Positions 24,146 through 36,333 are shown, counted from the stretch's first letter. The stretch is 64,000 bases of DNA from Cristatella mucedo (GCA_009760855.2 WPIO01000189.1:62001-126000); one strand, 5' to 3'. Made by a program: numbers and translations. The notes: generated by a model from the sequence alone, not told the origin.

Positions 24146-25103
24146 ATCGGCTCTTGCCAGAACCATTGATGGATGGGCCAGGATTGTACAGCCAACCTGT
24201 CTTTCTTGGGTCTTCCTTTTTCTAGTAAATTTTGGGGTTTAGTCTAGGGCTCCATCTTGCTTCCTTCTAGCTGCCTACTAGCTCCACACCATATTGGTCA
24301 GGTGAAAGCTACCTGGGTTAGGGAGGCAGGATATGGCTTTCCTCGATGCACCGGCAGTAGAATGTCAACAGTACGCGATTGGCAATTGGCTCTTTAGCCC
24401 GCCACCTCATGATCCTACTCGTCCCTGAACAGCTCATGGTGTCCTATAAACTGTGACTCGTGAAACGATTATAATGATATATATATGATATAAATGATTG
24501 ATGAAGTATAAATGATTTTGCCAAACATGTCCGCCATGCCTTTTAGTGCAATGAAGAAGGCGTGCCCTTGAGGGGGCACATGATTGGTCGCTTTTTTCGA
24601 TCTTTCATCAGCCTGGACCCTAAGAGCTAGAACCATTTGCCTCTTCAGTCTTACAGACGTATGAACCAAAGACTAAAGCAAGACTGACGTAGGGCCGAAG
24701 TAAGACTGACCGTACAACATGTGCTACTTCACTCACTCGGACACGAACACAAGGCAAGCAGGCACTGGCTACCCTGTCAGAGTGGTGGCAGACCACAAGG
24801 GGGTGGCATGGACTAACAGGCACTTTGAAATGAAGGCCTGGCACAACGTGGAACTCGGTACAGCAGCTGACGGCCGAAAACTGCCACAGCCTTTGCTTTA
24901 GCTAATGACTTGTGCTGACGACAAGCAGCCTAGCTGAGGCCTTGCAGGTCCGATGCAAAAGTGCAAAAGCCAGTCTGAAAGCTGCATCAACAGCTGGGCT
25001 CCCCCAACCGCCAAGCAGCAGCAATAGTCAAATCGTTTGCAGGACTGCCTGTGGGTATGAAGCAGCAGCAGCCAGGCAGCTACCATACTATATGATTTAA
25101 GCC
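24146..25103. other. Spacer between two LINE-A copies
   Basis: No gene recognised. It separates two LINE-A copies in opposite orientation. A short (AT)n stretch lies near 24475-24490. Confidence 0.5.
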
Positions 25104-26369
25104 TATCTCAGTGGGAGACTCCCGAGTACTGACGTGAATGGACAAAGATCATCTGAGGTACCTCTGAAATATGGGGTACCTGAGGGCTCCGTGCTAGGTC
25201 CGGTTCTTTTCACGGTTTATACTCTCCCTCTTGCTGATGTGATTGCCAAGCACAATCTAGGCGTTTACTTCTATGTGGATTACACTCAGTTGTACCTTTG
25301 ATTTGATCTCTCCCAGCCTTCGAGCACCTCGAATTCTCTCAACTAACTTGCAGCATGTATTGATGACATCCGCACATGGATGGCAGCAAATTTTCAAAAA
25401 ATAAACGATAAAACTAGCTTACTAGTTATGGGCAAACCCATTGTGATTCACAAATTGGAAAGGCTGAAGCTCAAAATTGGCTCTGCCAGCATATTTCCGG
25501 TTGAATCAGCTCGAAATCTAGGTGTCATATTCCAAAGCGACCTCTTGTTAGACGACCATATCAGCTCCACAGTCAACTCTGCATATTTTCAGCTTCATAA
25601 CATTGCTATAATTCGGGCTTGTTTAGATAAAGATACCACGTCCAAGTTGGTCCATGCATTCGTGACATCCCGTCTCGACTTCTGCAACTCACTGCTTACT
25701 GGCCTACCAGAATGTGCGATCAGGCGATTGCAGCTGGTGCAAAACTCTGCAGCTAGGCTTGTCTGTCGCGAGCGACGCAGTTGCCACATTACACCACTTC
25801 TCGCCGACCTGCACTGGCTACCAGTCAAGCAACGGATTGACTTCAAGGTTTTGTCCCTCACTTTTAGGTCACTTCATTCTTTGGCTCCAGCCTATCTCTC
25901 AGATATACTCCCGATCAGGCCAAGCCTAGTACCACCCACTTTTCGGAATCCAACAGTCTACAAATACCTCGTACAAACCTCAAGCCCTTTGGAGACCGTG
26001 CATTTAGTTCGTATGCTCCGAAAGCCTGGAACTCCCTCCCGACCTGCGTCAGAACATCCCCTGACCTGACCACATTTAAAAGGAACTTAAAAACACCCAT
26101 TTAGGACAGCATTTAGTGGGTCTCTGTGATTCGTCCTTGATGTGCTTATGCGTGTTGACACTGCATGCTGCCACTAACCACATTTGCATGCTGACCCTGT
26201 GCATGTCACCCCTAACCATATTATTCATTTCGTTTGTTTTTCAAGCATGATTTTACTTACCATTCAATTGCATTTCACTTTACAGCAAATGTAAAGCGCC
26301 TAGAGAGAGAGAGATTAAGTTCTCTGAGGGCGCTTTATCAAGTGCATTATTATTCTATTCTTATTATTA
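25104..26369 (+). mobile_element. LINE-A copy: end of reverse transcriptase to 3' tail
   Basis: The coding remnant begins just before the GVPQGS region (here decayed). The catalytic YADD is changed to YVDY (FYVDYTQLYL by translation of about 25265-25300), so this copy cannot encode an active enzyme. An open segment (25380-26069) covers the thumb and C-terminal domain. The 3' untranslated region and ATT tail are complete. Confidence 0.88.
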
Positions 26370-26500
26370 AGCCTCAAAGGCTATCACCACGGCTTGCAGT
26401 GGCAATAAAGTATCGCCCACCGCAGGTTTCAACCACCTCCGTACTTCGGGATCGAGGTCGCGACAAGCAACCAACTTAGCTAGTGGGCCAGCGATAACGG
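26370..26500 (-). mobile_element. tRNA-derived SINE (SINE-2), degraded
   Basis: It follows the tail of the LINE-A copy directly. The minus strand shows the SINE-2 body (CGATACTTTATTGCCACTGC) and a decayed B box. Confidence 0.55.
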
Positions 26501-26699
26501 CTCACCAAAAATAGTACACGTGTGGCAGAAGAGCCAGCTCCCAGCCGAACGATGTGGCTATACGGCTCATTAACACTGTGTAGGGAGCCACGCTTAGAGG
26601 CTGACGAACGTACACCGAGTGCTATGCTGTGGATTGTAGATCCACTCGGGGATGGATGGCTATCTATCGCTAATAGCAATAGCCACCCACTCCAGCAAT

Positions 26700-27750
26700 T
26701 CGAGCTACTTCGACTTTAAAGTATATCGGCACCGTGACGCATAGTGGTCGCATGAAAAAATGCTTTTACAGCCCCACCCGAGCGGCGCTCTAGGTATTTC
26801 TACTGCTCGACGTAACGCAAACATCCGGCCGCAGTACGCAATAGACGCAGGCGACGGATACAGCAGCAATGAGTTCCCGCTAGGCGGCTTTGGCGGCCGC
26901 AAGAGAGTCACTTAATCGAGACGGCACAGCGAATGAACAGGCGTGCGCGGCAAAATCCGCCGTCAAGCTTTTTGTGCGCACAAACGCACCGCCGCAGTAG
27001 CCGCGGCAAAGCTAAACCGAAACACGTGCAAAATGGCTACCTGGGAGGTCCGCAATGTGGGCAGAATGCAGCAAGCTTGATAGTTGACGCCGCGCCGGTC
27101 TGTTTCTGAAGTCAGAGACTAGGTACTGAGCTAACACCGACTTCCGCTGCGCGGCCGTGCGCTCAGCCGTGCAGTCGCAACCACGTGCGCGCCCTCGGCG
27201 GCAATGCGGTGTGCGCAATTCCGCAAGCCACAACAGCGCAGCAGCGCTAACCACGCCGCAGGCTACGTGACTCCGCCTGGCGCTGGCATGCGCCATGGCT
27301 GCACTTACCTTAAAATTGTACGACTTCGGTAGCAGAAATGGGAAGCTCGGGGGTCCGCGGAGAAGACCTAGCGCCTCGGACTGAGGCCGCGGCGGAAGAC
27401 CACCATGTCGACCAGTACATCCGTGCGGACATGCGTCACGAAGAGGCGGGAACTGCGGCAGGCGTAAGGGGCGTCGCGAGGGGCGGTGGGCGGGACCTTT
27501 GCTCGCGAGAACTCGCTAGCGAACAGTTCGCCTGCGTACCGTCGCCGTGACGTAAGCAAACTGCTTGCAACTTGGGCGGCACGCGAACTCCAGCGCACCA
27601 TGCGGCGGCGCGGGTATGGACTCGTTTTTAGACCGTAGGCTAAATGTAGTGTGGACACGCGGGTCAGCGACCACGTGGGAATGGACGGCCACGCACGCGC
27701 GGCGCTAGTGGGTCATTCAGCTTAAATCGCTTGAAGTTTAAAGGTTCGCT
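26700..27750. promoter_or_regulatory. GC- and CpG-rich block, possible promoter
   Basis: Base composition changes sharply to CpG-rich sequence with many CGCG, GCGC and GCCGC words, unlike the flanking retroelements. The short open frames match no protein I know. It lies about 4.4 kb upstream of the first coding exon of brat, whose 5' side ends in a splice acceptor and so needs an upstream exon. Promoter or 5' exon of brat is inference only. Confidence 0.3.
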
Positions 27751-28351
27751 CGATGCCAAACGCACCATAACGCGCCGGCCGCTCAGGTTAGATGCGCTGC
27801 CAGAGCTTGCAACTGAGTGACTGGAGCAGCTGACAGCAGCTTACTCGAAGCGGCCTGATGACTGGTATTAGCAGACGAAGCTTCCAAGTGTACGCGCCGA
27901 CGTTAGTCGACGTCCATTAACTCGAGTGGCCGACCAACGAAAGCCGATGAACTGCAGCCTCTCATGCAATCTGCTGAACCTTTTTACGGAGCCTTTCTCC
28001 GCGTGGGATGGCTAATAAAAGCGTTCACTACTATATAGTATAAGTACAGTATATTTGGTAAGTATATTATATTTTTGCAAGTATATTTATATTTATGTAA
28101 GTATATATTTTTATTACAATTTTTTTATATTATATATATATATATTGTAATATACAACAAAAAGGCTGAAATAAAGTATTTGAGCTGTCATCAATGCAAG
28201 CTGCACCGAGCACGCGCCGCTGCAGCACAGTTAGCTGCTGCAGCTGCCTCTGCTGGGGTTGCCTCTGAAGCCGCAGCCGATGCTCGTGCTGCTTGTGTGC
28301 TCCTGGTTCTGATGACTCGTGCTGTTGCTGCAGGAGCTCTGCAGCCCAGTG
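27751..28351. other. Spacer with AT-rich tract and Ala-rich frame
   Basis: 28020-28150 is very AT-rich. 28195-28350 is GC-rich and reads as an alanine-rich frame that runs on into the LINE-A copy. I recognise no domain. The words CAACAAAAAGGCTGAAATAA near 28155 recur near 32737, so part of this is an unclassified repeat. Confidence 0.4.
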
Positions 28352-29371
28352 AAATCGGCTCTGCCATCATATCTCCTGTTGACTCAGCTCGAAATCTAGG
28401 TGTCATGTTTCAAAGTGACCTCTCGTTACACGGCCACACCAGCTCCACAGTCAAATCTGCCTACTTTCAGATACATAACATAGCTAACAATTCGGACTTA
28501 TTTAGATATGGATACCACGTCTAAGTTGGTCCATGCATTAATAACAATAATAATAATAATGGCACTTGATAAAGGGCCCTCAGAGAACTGTTTTCAGCTT
28601 CATAACATTGCTAAAATTAGGGCTTGTTTAGATAAGGATACCACGTCCAAGTTGGTCCATGCATTCGTGACATCTCGTCTCGACTTCTGCAACTCACTGC
28701 TTACTGGCCTACCAGCATGTGCGATCAGGCGATTGCAGCTGGTGCAAAACTCTGCAGCTAGGCTTGTCTGTCGTGAGCGTCGCAGTTGCCACATTACTCC
28801 ACTTCTCGCCGACCTGCACTGGTTACCAGTCAAGCAACGGATTGACTTCAAGGTTTTGTCGCTCACTTTTAGGTCTCTTCATTCTATGGCTCCAGCCTAT
28901 CTTTCAGATACACTACCCCATCAGGCAAAGCATCGTACCACTCGCTTTTCGGAATCCAACAGTCTAGAAATACCTCGTACAAACCTTAAATCCTTTGGAG
29001 ACCGTGCATTTAGCTCGTATGCTCCCACAGCCTGGAACTCCCTCCCGACCTGCATCAGAACATCCCCTGACCTGACCACATTTAAAAGAAACTTAAAAAC
29101 ATACCTATTTAGGACAGCATTTAGTGGGTCCTTGTGATTCGTCCTCGATGTGCTTATGCGTGCTGACACTGTTCATGCTGCCACTAACCACATTTGCATG
29201 CTGACCCAGTGCATGTAACCCCTAACCATGTTATTCATTTTGTTTGTTTTTCAAGCATGATTTTACTTACTATTCTATTGCGTATCACTTTGCAGCAAAT
29301 GTAAAGCGCCTAGAAAGAGATTAAGTTCTCTGAGGGCGCTTTATCAAGTGCAATATTATTATTATTATTAT
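28352..29371 (+). mobile_element. LINE-A copy with internal inverted tail insertion
   Basis: 28352-28538 carries the segment around SARNLGVMFQSDLSL. Then 28541-28590 is the family's 3' tip in minus orientation (ATT repeat, then CACTTGATAAAGGGCCCTC). 28591-29371 restarts at FQLHNIAKIRACLDKDTTS and runs through the C-terminal domain, 3' untranslated region and (ATT)n tail. The overlap between the two plus-strand parts shows these are two insertions, not one broken copy. Confidence 0.85.
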
Positions 29372-29606
29372 TAACTGAATCTCTCTCTCTCTCTAGGCTC
29401 TTTACATTTGCTGCAAAGGGAAATGCAATTGAATGATGAGTAAAATCATGCTTGACTAACAAACAAAATGTATAACACGGTTAGAGGTGACATGCACAGG
29501 GTCAGCATGCAAATGTGGTTAGTGGCAGCATGCACAGTGTCAGCATGCATAAGCACATGAAGGACGAATCACAGGGACCCACTAAATGCTGCGATAAATA
29601 GGTGCT
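29372..29606 (-). mobile_element. LINE-A 3' untranslated fragment
   Basis: It abuts tail to tail with the preceding plus-strand copy and runs from the family's end to about the GGACCCACTAAATGCTG landmark. Confidence 0.8.
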
Positions 29607-29635
29607 GCAATCAAATCCTAGCATCTCGAGGGAGC

Positions 29636-30450
29636 ACATCTCTCGTTGAATCTGCTCGAAATTTAGGTGTCACGTTCCAAAGTTGACCCCAAGTCTGCCT
29701 ATTTTAAGCTACAACATTGCGAAAATTTGGGTTTGTTTAGACAGGGATACCACATATAAGTTGGTCCATGCATTTATCATATCCTGTCTTGACTTCTGTA
29801 ACTCACTGCTTGCTAGCCTACCGGCCTGTGCACTCGGATCTTACAGCTAGTGCAAAACTCTGCAAATAGTCTTGTCTGTCGTTAGCTTCGCAGCTGCCAC
29901 ATCACAACACTTATTATATTAAATATAATTAAATAATAATTAAAATTAAAGATGTTGTCAATCTTTGTTCCCTTTATTCTTTCGCTCCAGCCTACCTATC
30001 AGATCTACTGTCCCACCAGGCTGCCCCATTGCACCACCTGCTTTTCGGAATCTGTTCTAAACTGTTTTCCTATACCTCGTACAAACCTTAAATCCTTTGG
30101 AGACCGTGCATTTAGTTCATATGTTCCCAAAGCCTGGAACTCACTCCCGACCTGCGTCACGTCGGCTGACTTGTCCACATTAAAAAAGAAACTAAAAATG
30201 CATCTATTTATGACGGCATTTAGTGGGTCCTTTTATGTGCCTATGTGTGCTGACTGTGCATACTGCCACTAATTATACTTGCATGCTGACCTTGTGCGTG
30301 TAACCCCTAACCATGTTGATCTTGTTGTTTATTAGGCATGCTACCACTAACCATTCGATCGTGTTTCCTTTGCAGCAATTGTAAAGCACCTAAAGAGAGA
30401 TTGAGTTCTCTGGGTGTGCATTATCAAATGTATTATCACTATTATTAGTA
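29636..30450 (+). mobile_element. Old LINE-A copy, degraded
   Basis: The recognisable C-terminal domain ([20 protein letters not shown] at about 30100-30150) and 3' end are present with many changes. An AT-rich insertion at about 29911-29950 interrupts it. Confidence 0.75.
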
Positions 30451-30497
30451 GTATTACCTCTTGAGGGAGATGCAGCTATGTATTAGTGTGTGTGTGT

Positions 30498-31031
30498 GTG
30501 TATCTCCGTCAGTAACTCCACAAAGTCATAAAGACCATGTGGGTGTTACGCAGGAGAGTTTTGTATAGCGCACTCACAGCCTAAGCTGCTTTCGGTACGC
30601 ATTCGGTAGCCAACAGACTTCGTCTCACGCAACAAAGAGAAAGTGGCAAGCATAGCAGAGTTAGGAGAGCAGTTGAGGTAGTGAGTAGCATAGAAGTAGC
30701 AGCTCAGGACCGCTGAAAAAGATGTGCCATAGTCGGCAGTTGGAGAGTAGTTGTCGTTGCGTAAGAATTGTGGAAGCGAGTTCCACAGTCTAGGACCTGC
30801 AGAGCTAAAGCTTTTGTTGCCAACTGTCTTTAAGCGGAGTAATGAGACAGCTAATTTATTGTCCACACAGGACCTGAGGGCGCGAACAGGCTGAAACTGA
30901 TGCAGCAGTTCAGCTAGGTACGAAGGAGCCAAGCCGTGGCGGGCCTTGTGGGTCAGCGTAAGAACTTCGCTCTGTATCCTTTGCTCAACCGGCAACCATT
31001 CTAGCTCTTTCAGCAAAGGAGACACGTGCTA
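30498..31031 (-). mobile_element. LINE-B 3' copy, 5'-truncated
   Basis: 159 codons of the C-terminal domain are open (30546-31025) and very close to those at 1632-2159 and 54846-55373. The 3' end meets a short (TG)n run at about 30486-30500. Confidence 0.85.
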
Positions 31032-31633
31032 CAGCCTCGGTTCTAGCAACTTGTTTCAAGTGGTTCACATCCACAAACTGCTGCAAGTAAATTACATTTT
31101 TTCTTTGGCTTCGAGCATTATGCAAGCAGCACAGGATTTGGTGGCACATGCTAATTCAGTCTGCTTTTCGATGAGAGTTGAGAACACCACTCAGCTAGTG
31201 AAGTCAAGCCACAGCAGGTAGGAAGTCCAAACAGGTAAGTCGTGCAGTGGACTCCCCCCTGGAGCCACTTGAACCCTGAAGCTGAAGTGGCAACACTGGC
31301 TCAGCCCACAACAAACAAGAGTGGGTATTGTAAAGCACGCCTAAAGAAAAATTATCGCTAGTATCAAAAGCTGCTGAAAGACTGAGCAAAACATCCGAAA
31401 GACTCTACCTAAATCTAAATTCTTAAGGTAGTTACACACCTGAAGCAATGCTGACTGTGGAGTAGTTAGCTCTAAAACCATACTGGAACATACTAGCACT
31501 CGTGGCCTGCTTGAGTAGACATTTGAGGTGCTGCATGGGATCGAGGGATCGGATTCAAGAGGGGATGCTGCCATCGTAGGGATGGACTACCTGATCATGT
31601 CTGTCTTGTCGACAAAGAAGCTAGAGAAGTGAT

Positions 31634-31730
31634 GAATAGATCCCTTTGCAGCAAATGTAAAACGCCTAGAAAGAGATTGTTCTCTGAGGGCGCTTTATCA
31701 AGTACATTATTATTATTATTATTACAAGGA
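31634..31730 (+). mobile_element. LINE-A 3' tip inserted in older LINE
   Basis: CCTTTGCAGCAAATGTAAAA, then TTCTCTGAGGGCGCTTTATC and an ATT tail, in opposite orientation to its host element. Confidence 0.75.
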
Positions 31731-31985
31731 TCACTAGGTAAGGAGCTAATCTGGGAGCGGTTAGAGAGATGGTTGATCGTCGTCAGCATTTTTGGATTGT
31801 GCATCTGTGATTCAGCATTTTTTTTATACAAGCTAGACTTGGTCTTTGCTAGGATCGATTGATTCGATCTGCAGTAAGTCCTCATATTTTATATGCTTCT
31901 TCAAGCTTGTGCTTTATAGACCTAGCTTGTTTATAGTAAAAATCCTAGCTGATTAAACAGCCTCTTTTGTATAGCGACAGAAGAA

Positions 31986-32118
31986 CCTTTAGGGCTATCA
32001 CCACCGCTTGCAGCGGCGATAAAGGATCGCTCACCGCAGGAATCGAACTCACGACCTCGGAACCGAGATCGTGAAAGCAAGATGTCTTCGGTATACCGCA
32101 AGCTGTCTGGGCGAGGGG
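31986..32118 (-). mobile_element. tRNA-derived SINE (SINE-2)
   Basis: The minus strand has GAGGTCGTGAGTTCGATTCC (B box), then GAGCGATCCTTTATCGCCGC and GCGGTGGTGATAGCCC. This is the best-preserved SINE-2 body in the window. Confidence 0.68.
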
Positions 32119-32881
32119 CAAACGAGGGTGCTTAGTCAGAGGTGCAAACTCGTCAAGCATGTCTGCTAGTGTCATGTTGAAGCATTCAACTAATTATGTC
32201 AGGTCGAAGAAGGATTGAGCCACAGGGGTGAAGATGATACTCTTGTGGGGACTGTGTGGGGTTTTGCGATTCAAGAGTGACTTTGGATGCAGACAAGGGC
32301 ATACACTGTAGACCGAATGAGATCTGCATGTGATTATCTAAGCAGAACTTGGTAAAACTAGGTGATAATAGCTTGCAGTTCTAGTAGAAAATTCGGTCGA
32401 GTGTGTGACCATTGATGTGAATAGGGCCGTGCACATGAGTCATAGGAGACAATGAGTCAGAGAGTGCACGAAATGCATTGCTGAAGGCGTCAGAATTCAT
32501 TCTTGTTTTACTTGAATTCTGACGCCTGAACTCTCGAATTCCAGCGTTAGGTGGCCACTCACACAAACCTTTGACAAAGCTGCTGTGGCTGCACTGGCGC
32601 AGCCCAGACAAACAGGAGTGACCATTGTAAAGCACGCCTAAATTAAAAATAAGCTGCACTACTTGAATTCGTTGTACAATAGCACAAATAAAGACAGATG
32701 TCATGCAGAGTTTCCAGGCTGAAACAAACTGTATACAACAAAAAGGCTGAAATAAACTGTATGTATACAACAAAAGCAAAAGTGGTCCAGTTGTACGACG
32801 AATTAAGCAGGCAAACCGAACTAGCGAAGAGGCAGCAGCCCGCAGACGAATGCTCTCCAGCACACGGCGTCGCTGTCATCG

Positions 32882-33562
32882 TTACCAGTCGTCTTCGTCA
32901 TCGCTGTCATCGCCGGCCTTGTTGCTGTCTCGCAAGTTCTTCTTCGCATGGCGGTCGCCGAAAAGGATCGATTTCCCGCTCTTGCCGCCGCCGCCAGCGC
33001 TCGGAGGGGTCATGAGGTCGCCACTATAGTTGATGACGTCAGCACGCGCTATGCGCCACTCGAGCATCTCGGTGGAGAACTCGTCTGTTCCGCCGAGGTC
33101 GTCGAACCCCACCACGTGATCGACGGCCTTGTTGTCGCGCCAGAGCACGAGCGTCGGCAGCACGCGCACTTTGAGCCGCTCGGTCAAGAAGGGCGCCTTC
33201 TCGACGTCGATCTTGACGAACTTGGTCTCGACGTGCCTCGGCGCCAGCAGCGCCAGGTGCTTGTCGATGATCTTGCAGCGCAGCGTCGACTCACGATAGA
33301 AGTGGCAGACGACGTTGCCGCTGCCCTTGCGGCACTCGTCGAAGAACTCGCGCTCGCCAGGCACCTCGCGATACTCTCCCTGCCCGGCGGCAAGCCACTC
33401 CTGCCGCTGGTCGGCCTGGCGCCGCAGCGCCGCCAGGCGGCGCTGCCTCAGCGCCTCCAAATCGTCGTCGTCGAGTCGCTCGAGGCGCTCGATCTCGGCA
33501 TCGAGCTGCTGCTCGACGACACGCGTCGCCTCGATCAGCTGCTGCTCTACGAGGCGCTCCAT
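32882..33562 (-). CDS. TXNDC9: Thioredoxin domain-containing protein 9, intronless
   Basis: The product has 226 residues, the same length as the vertebrate protein. Residues 1-70 form a charged N-terminal helix (EQQLDAEIERLERLDDDDLE, then RQEWLAAGQGEYREVP). About 75-180 is the phosducin-like thioredoxin fold (VVCHFYRESTLRCKIIDKHL, then KFVKIDVEKAPFL, then VLPTLVLWRDNK). The classical CxxC pair is absent, as in the family. The tail is acidic (DDSDDEDDW). Known: TXNDC9 binds the CCT/TRiC chaperonin and modulates tubulin and actin folding. The start is firm: an in-frame TGA sits directly before the ATG, and the N-terminus aligns with the family. Seen: the whole gene is one exon, GC-rich, in retroelement-rich DNA. 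A retrocopy that stayed intact is possible, since animal orthologues usually have introns (known). I see no disabling change. Confidence 0.95.
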   Translation of the reverse strand: MERLVEQQLIEATRVVEQQLDAEIERLERLDDDDLEALRQRRLAALRRQADQRQEWLAAGQGEYREVPGEREFFDECRKGSGNVVCHFYRESTLRCKIIDKHLALLAPRHVETKFVKIDVEKAPFLTERLKVRVLPTLVLWRDNKAVDHVVGFDDLGGTDEFSTEMLEWRIARADVINYSGDLMTPPSAGGGGKSGKSILFGDRHAKKNLRDSNKAGDDSDDEDDW

Positions 33563-33720
33563 TCACTAGGTGGCGCTAAATGCCTGAGCGAGCGACGCCT
33601 GGAAAAAGGGATCGAGAGCGTGCGAAGCGTGGAGAACGCGGCCGCCCGGTGCGAGAGCGAGGGAGGGGCAGAGCATCAGCGCCGGAGAGCCCGACGATGC
33701 AGCAGGCAGACGGACGATGC

Positions 33721-34192
<472 letters not shown>

Positions 34193-34686
34193 CTTTTAGG
34201 TCTCTTCATTCTATGGCTCCAGCCTATCTTTCAGAGATACTACCCCATCAGGCAAAGCATCGTACCACTCGCTTTTCGGAATCCAACAGTCTAGAAATAC
34301 CTCGTACAAACCTTAAATCCTTTGGAAACCGTGCATTTAGCTCGTATGCTCCCACAGCCTGGAACTCCCTCCCGACCTGCGTCAGAACATCCCCTGACCT
34401 GACCACATTTAAAAGAAACTTAAAAACATACCTATTTAGGACAGCATTTAGTGGGTCCTTGTGATTCGTCCTCGATGTGCTTATGCGTGCTGACACTGTT
34501 CATGCTGCCACTAACCACATTTGCATGCTGACCCAGTGCATGTAACCCCTAACCATGTTATTCATTTTGTTTGTTTTTCAAGCATGATTTTACTTACTAT
34601 TCTATTGTGTATCACTTTGCAGCAAATGTAAAGCGCCTAGAAAGAGATTAAGTTCTCTGAGGGCGCTTTATCAAGTGCAATATTAT
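34193..34686 (+). mobile_element. LINE-A 3' copy between two GA arrays
   Basis: It begins inside the C-terminal domain ([14 protein letters not shown]) and runs to the ATT tail. It shares copy-specific changes with 28866-29353 (for example ATGTAACCCC and CTATTCTATTG), so the two are sister copies. GA array flanks it directly on the 5' side and, after the tail, on the 3' side. Confidence 0.9.
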
Positions 34687-34703
34687 AATTATTATTATAT
34701 TAT

Positions 34704-34759
34704 AGGAGAAAGAGAGGAGACAAGAGAGAGAGAGAGGGAGACAGAGAAAGAGAGAGGAG

Positions 34760-34836
<77 letters not shown>

Positions 34837-34942
34837 AGGAGACAAGAGAGAGAGGGAGAGCGAGAGAGAGAAAGGAGACGAGAGAGAGAGAGAGAGAAAG
34901 AGAAAGGAGACAAAAGAGAGAGAGAGAGAGAGAAAGAGAGAG
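34704..34942. repeat. (GA)n array, second block
   Basis: Interrupted and pure GA dinucleotide. It was probably continuous with 33722-34192 before the LINE-A insertion. Confidence 0.95.
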
Positions 34943-34948
34943 GCAGCA

Positions 34949-36288
34949 CCGGTTCAACAAGCTATTCTTACATCGGAGCAACTCTATTCGCCCTGAAGTG
35001 CGCGCTATTGCTGCAGCTTCCATCACAAGCCACTTCACATTACTCCTCGCTTTCTTGCCCTAGCCAATCCCGTACTTCTATTCACGGTCTATAATGCGAA
35101 ACTTCACATGCTCAACGGCAGCCTCAGCAAGAACAGGGCTCGTACTACGCTTAGCTATCCCTCAATGCTTTAACTTCACCCAATGTGAGTCCTGACTGGT
35201 GAAGCGGGTGGCAGGAAGTGTGCATGTGAAATTATAGGCGTGAAACATATTTGACCAGCTACACAAGAGGTGTACGACACTGAGCAGAGCAGGCAAGAGC
35301 AATGGATGGAAGAAAAAATAGAGCCAGCAACAGTAAGCGATAGGACAGCGATGAACAATGCCCAGCTATTATGGAGCATCGTAAGGTTTGATCGGCCTCC
35401 ATATAGCATTACAACACTGCGCATGCAGAAACTGATATCGGCCAACACAAATTGGATGAGTAATTAGTGGCTGACAGTGACATTAACTAGATGGAATACG
35501 TAAACATGAGCAGGACCTTGAACATGGCATGAAGGCGCTTTAGGACACCAGGTGTGGTATACTCAAAATGGGGTGCCTGGAATTCAAAAGAATATTTGAA
35601 GAGATGCAAATGAATGACACCAAGGATAACGGTTGCAGGGATTTCAGCTCTTGGTGAGGCCACAATGCTAAGCATTCTGATCAGCATTGCATACCGAAAT
35701 TGTTAGCTTGCAGCATACATTTAAACGTGATTTGTGATCTGAATCTGAACAGCTGCTACATGAGTGCTAATAAAACCTTTGATACGTTAGCGCCCTCAGA
35801 GAGCTCGATCGCTTTCTAGGCACATAACATTTTCTGCAAAAAATGCACGATCAAGTAGCTGCTACACGAGCTGTTATATGAGTAGCTGCTACATGAGAGC
35901 AGCTGCTGTGGCTATTCTTGCAATTGTCAGTTTTGCGCCATTTGCATCGAAGTCTAGTTCTAGAAGTTGCTTTCTGTTGCACTTCGGCAAACAATGGCAC
36001 AAGGATTATGTATTCATTTCCTCATTCATTCAGTCAGTCTCACCAACGTTTTCAGGAACCTCCCCTACCTAACTTCCCGCACAAGCTCAAGAGGTACAGA
36101 ACATACGTTGCCCGAGTGATTGACAACACACGGCCATCCGAACGAAGTCATGCAGCATGACAGCACCCCCTCCCAGCGAAGGTGAGAGCACTCTAGGTCT
36201 GGACGTTCTGGATTCTAGCAGTCCTCCCGGAGGTCTGCTAGCAGAGCTAGCTGTCAGACACAAGATAGCGATAATAAGATAGCGATAA
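34949..36288. other. Intergenic stretch with one LINE-A tip
   Basis: No gene recognised. At 35770-35856 there is a decayed LINE-A 3' tip on the minus strand (GCGCCCTCAGAGAGCTCGAT landmark). Confidence 0.5.
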
Positions 36289-36296
36289 TAGTGATG

Positions 36297-36333
<37 letters not shown>

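Larger units (their letters stand above)
31340..32560 (-). mobile_element. Remains of the 5' half of a LINE-A-like element
   Basis: On the minus strand, 32381-32530 reads HVHGPIHINGHTLDRIFY, the signature end of a LINE endonuclease domain. 31735-31885 reads NPKMLTTINHLSNRSQISSL, typical of the linker before the reverse transcriptase. 31340-31560 keeps a degraded reverse transcriptase stretch. The order fits one decayed element interrupted by a LINE-A tip and a SINE-2. Frames are broken throughout. Confidence 0.6.
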
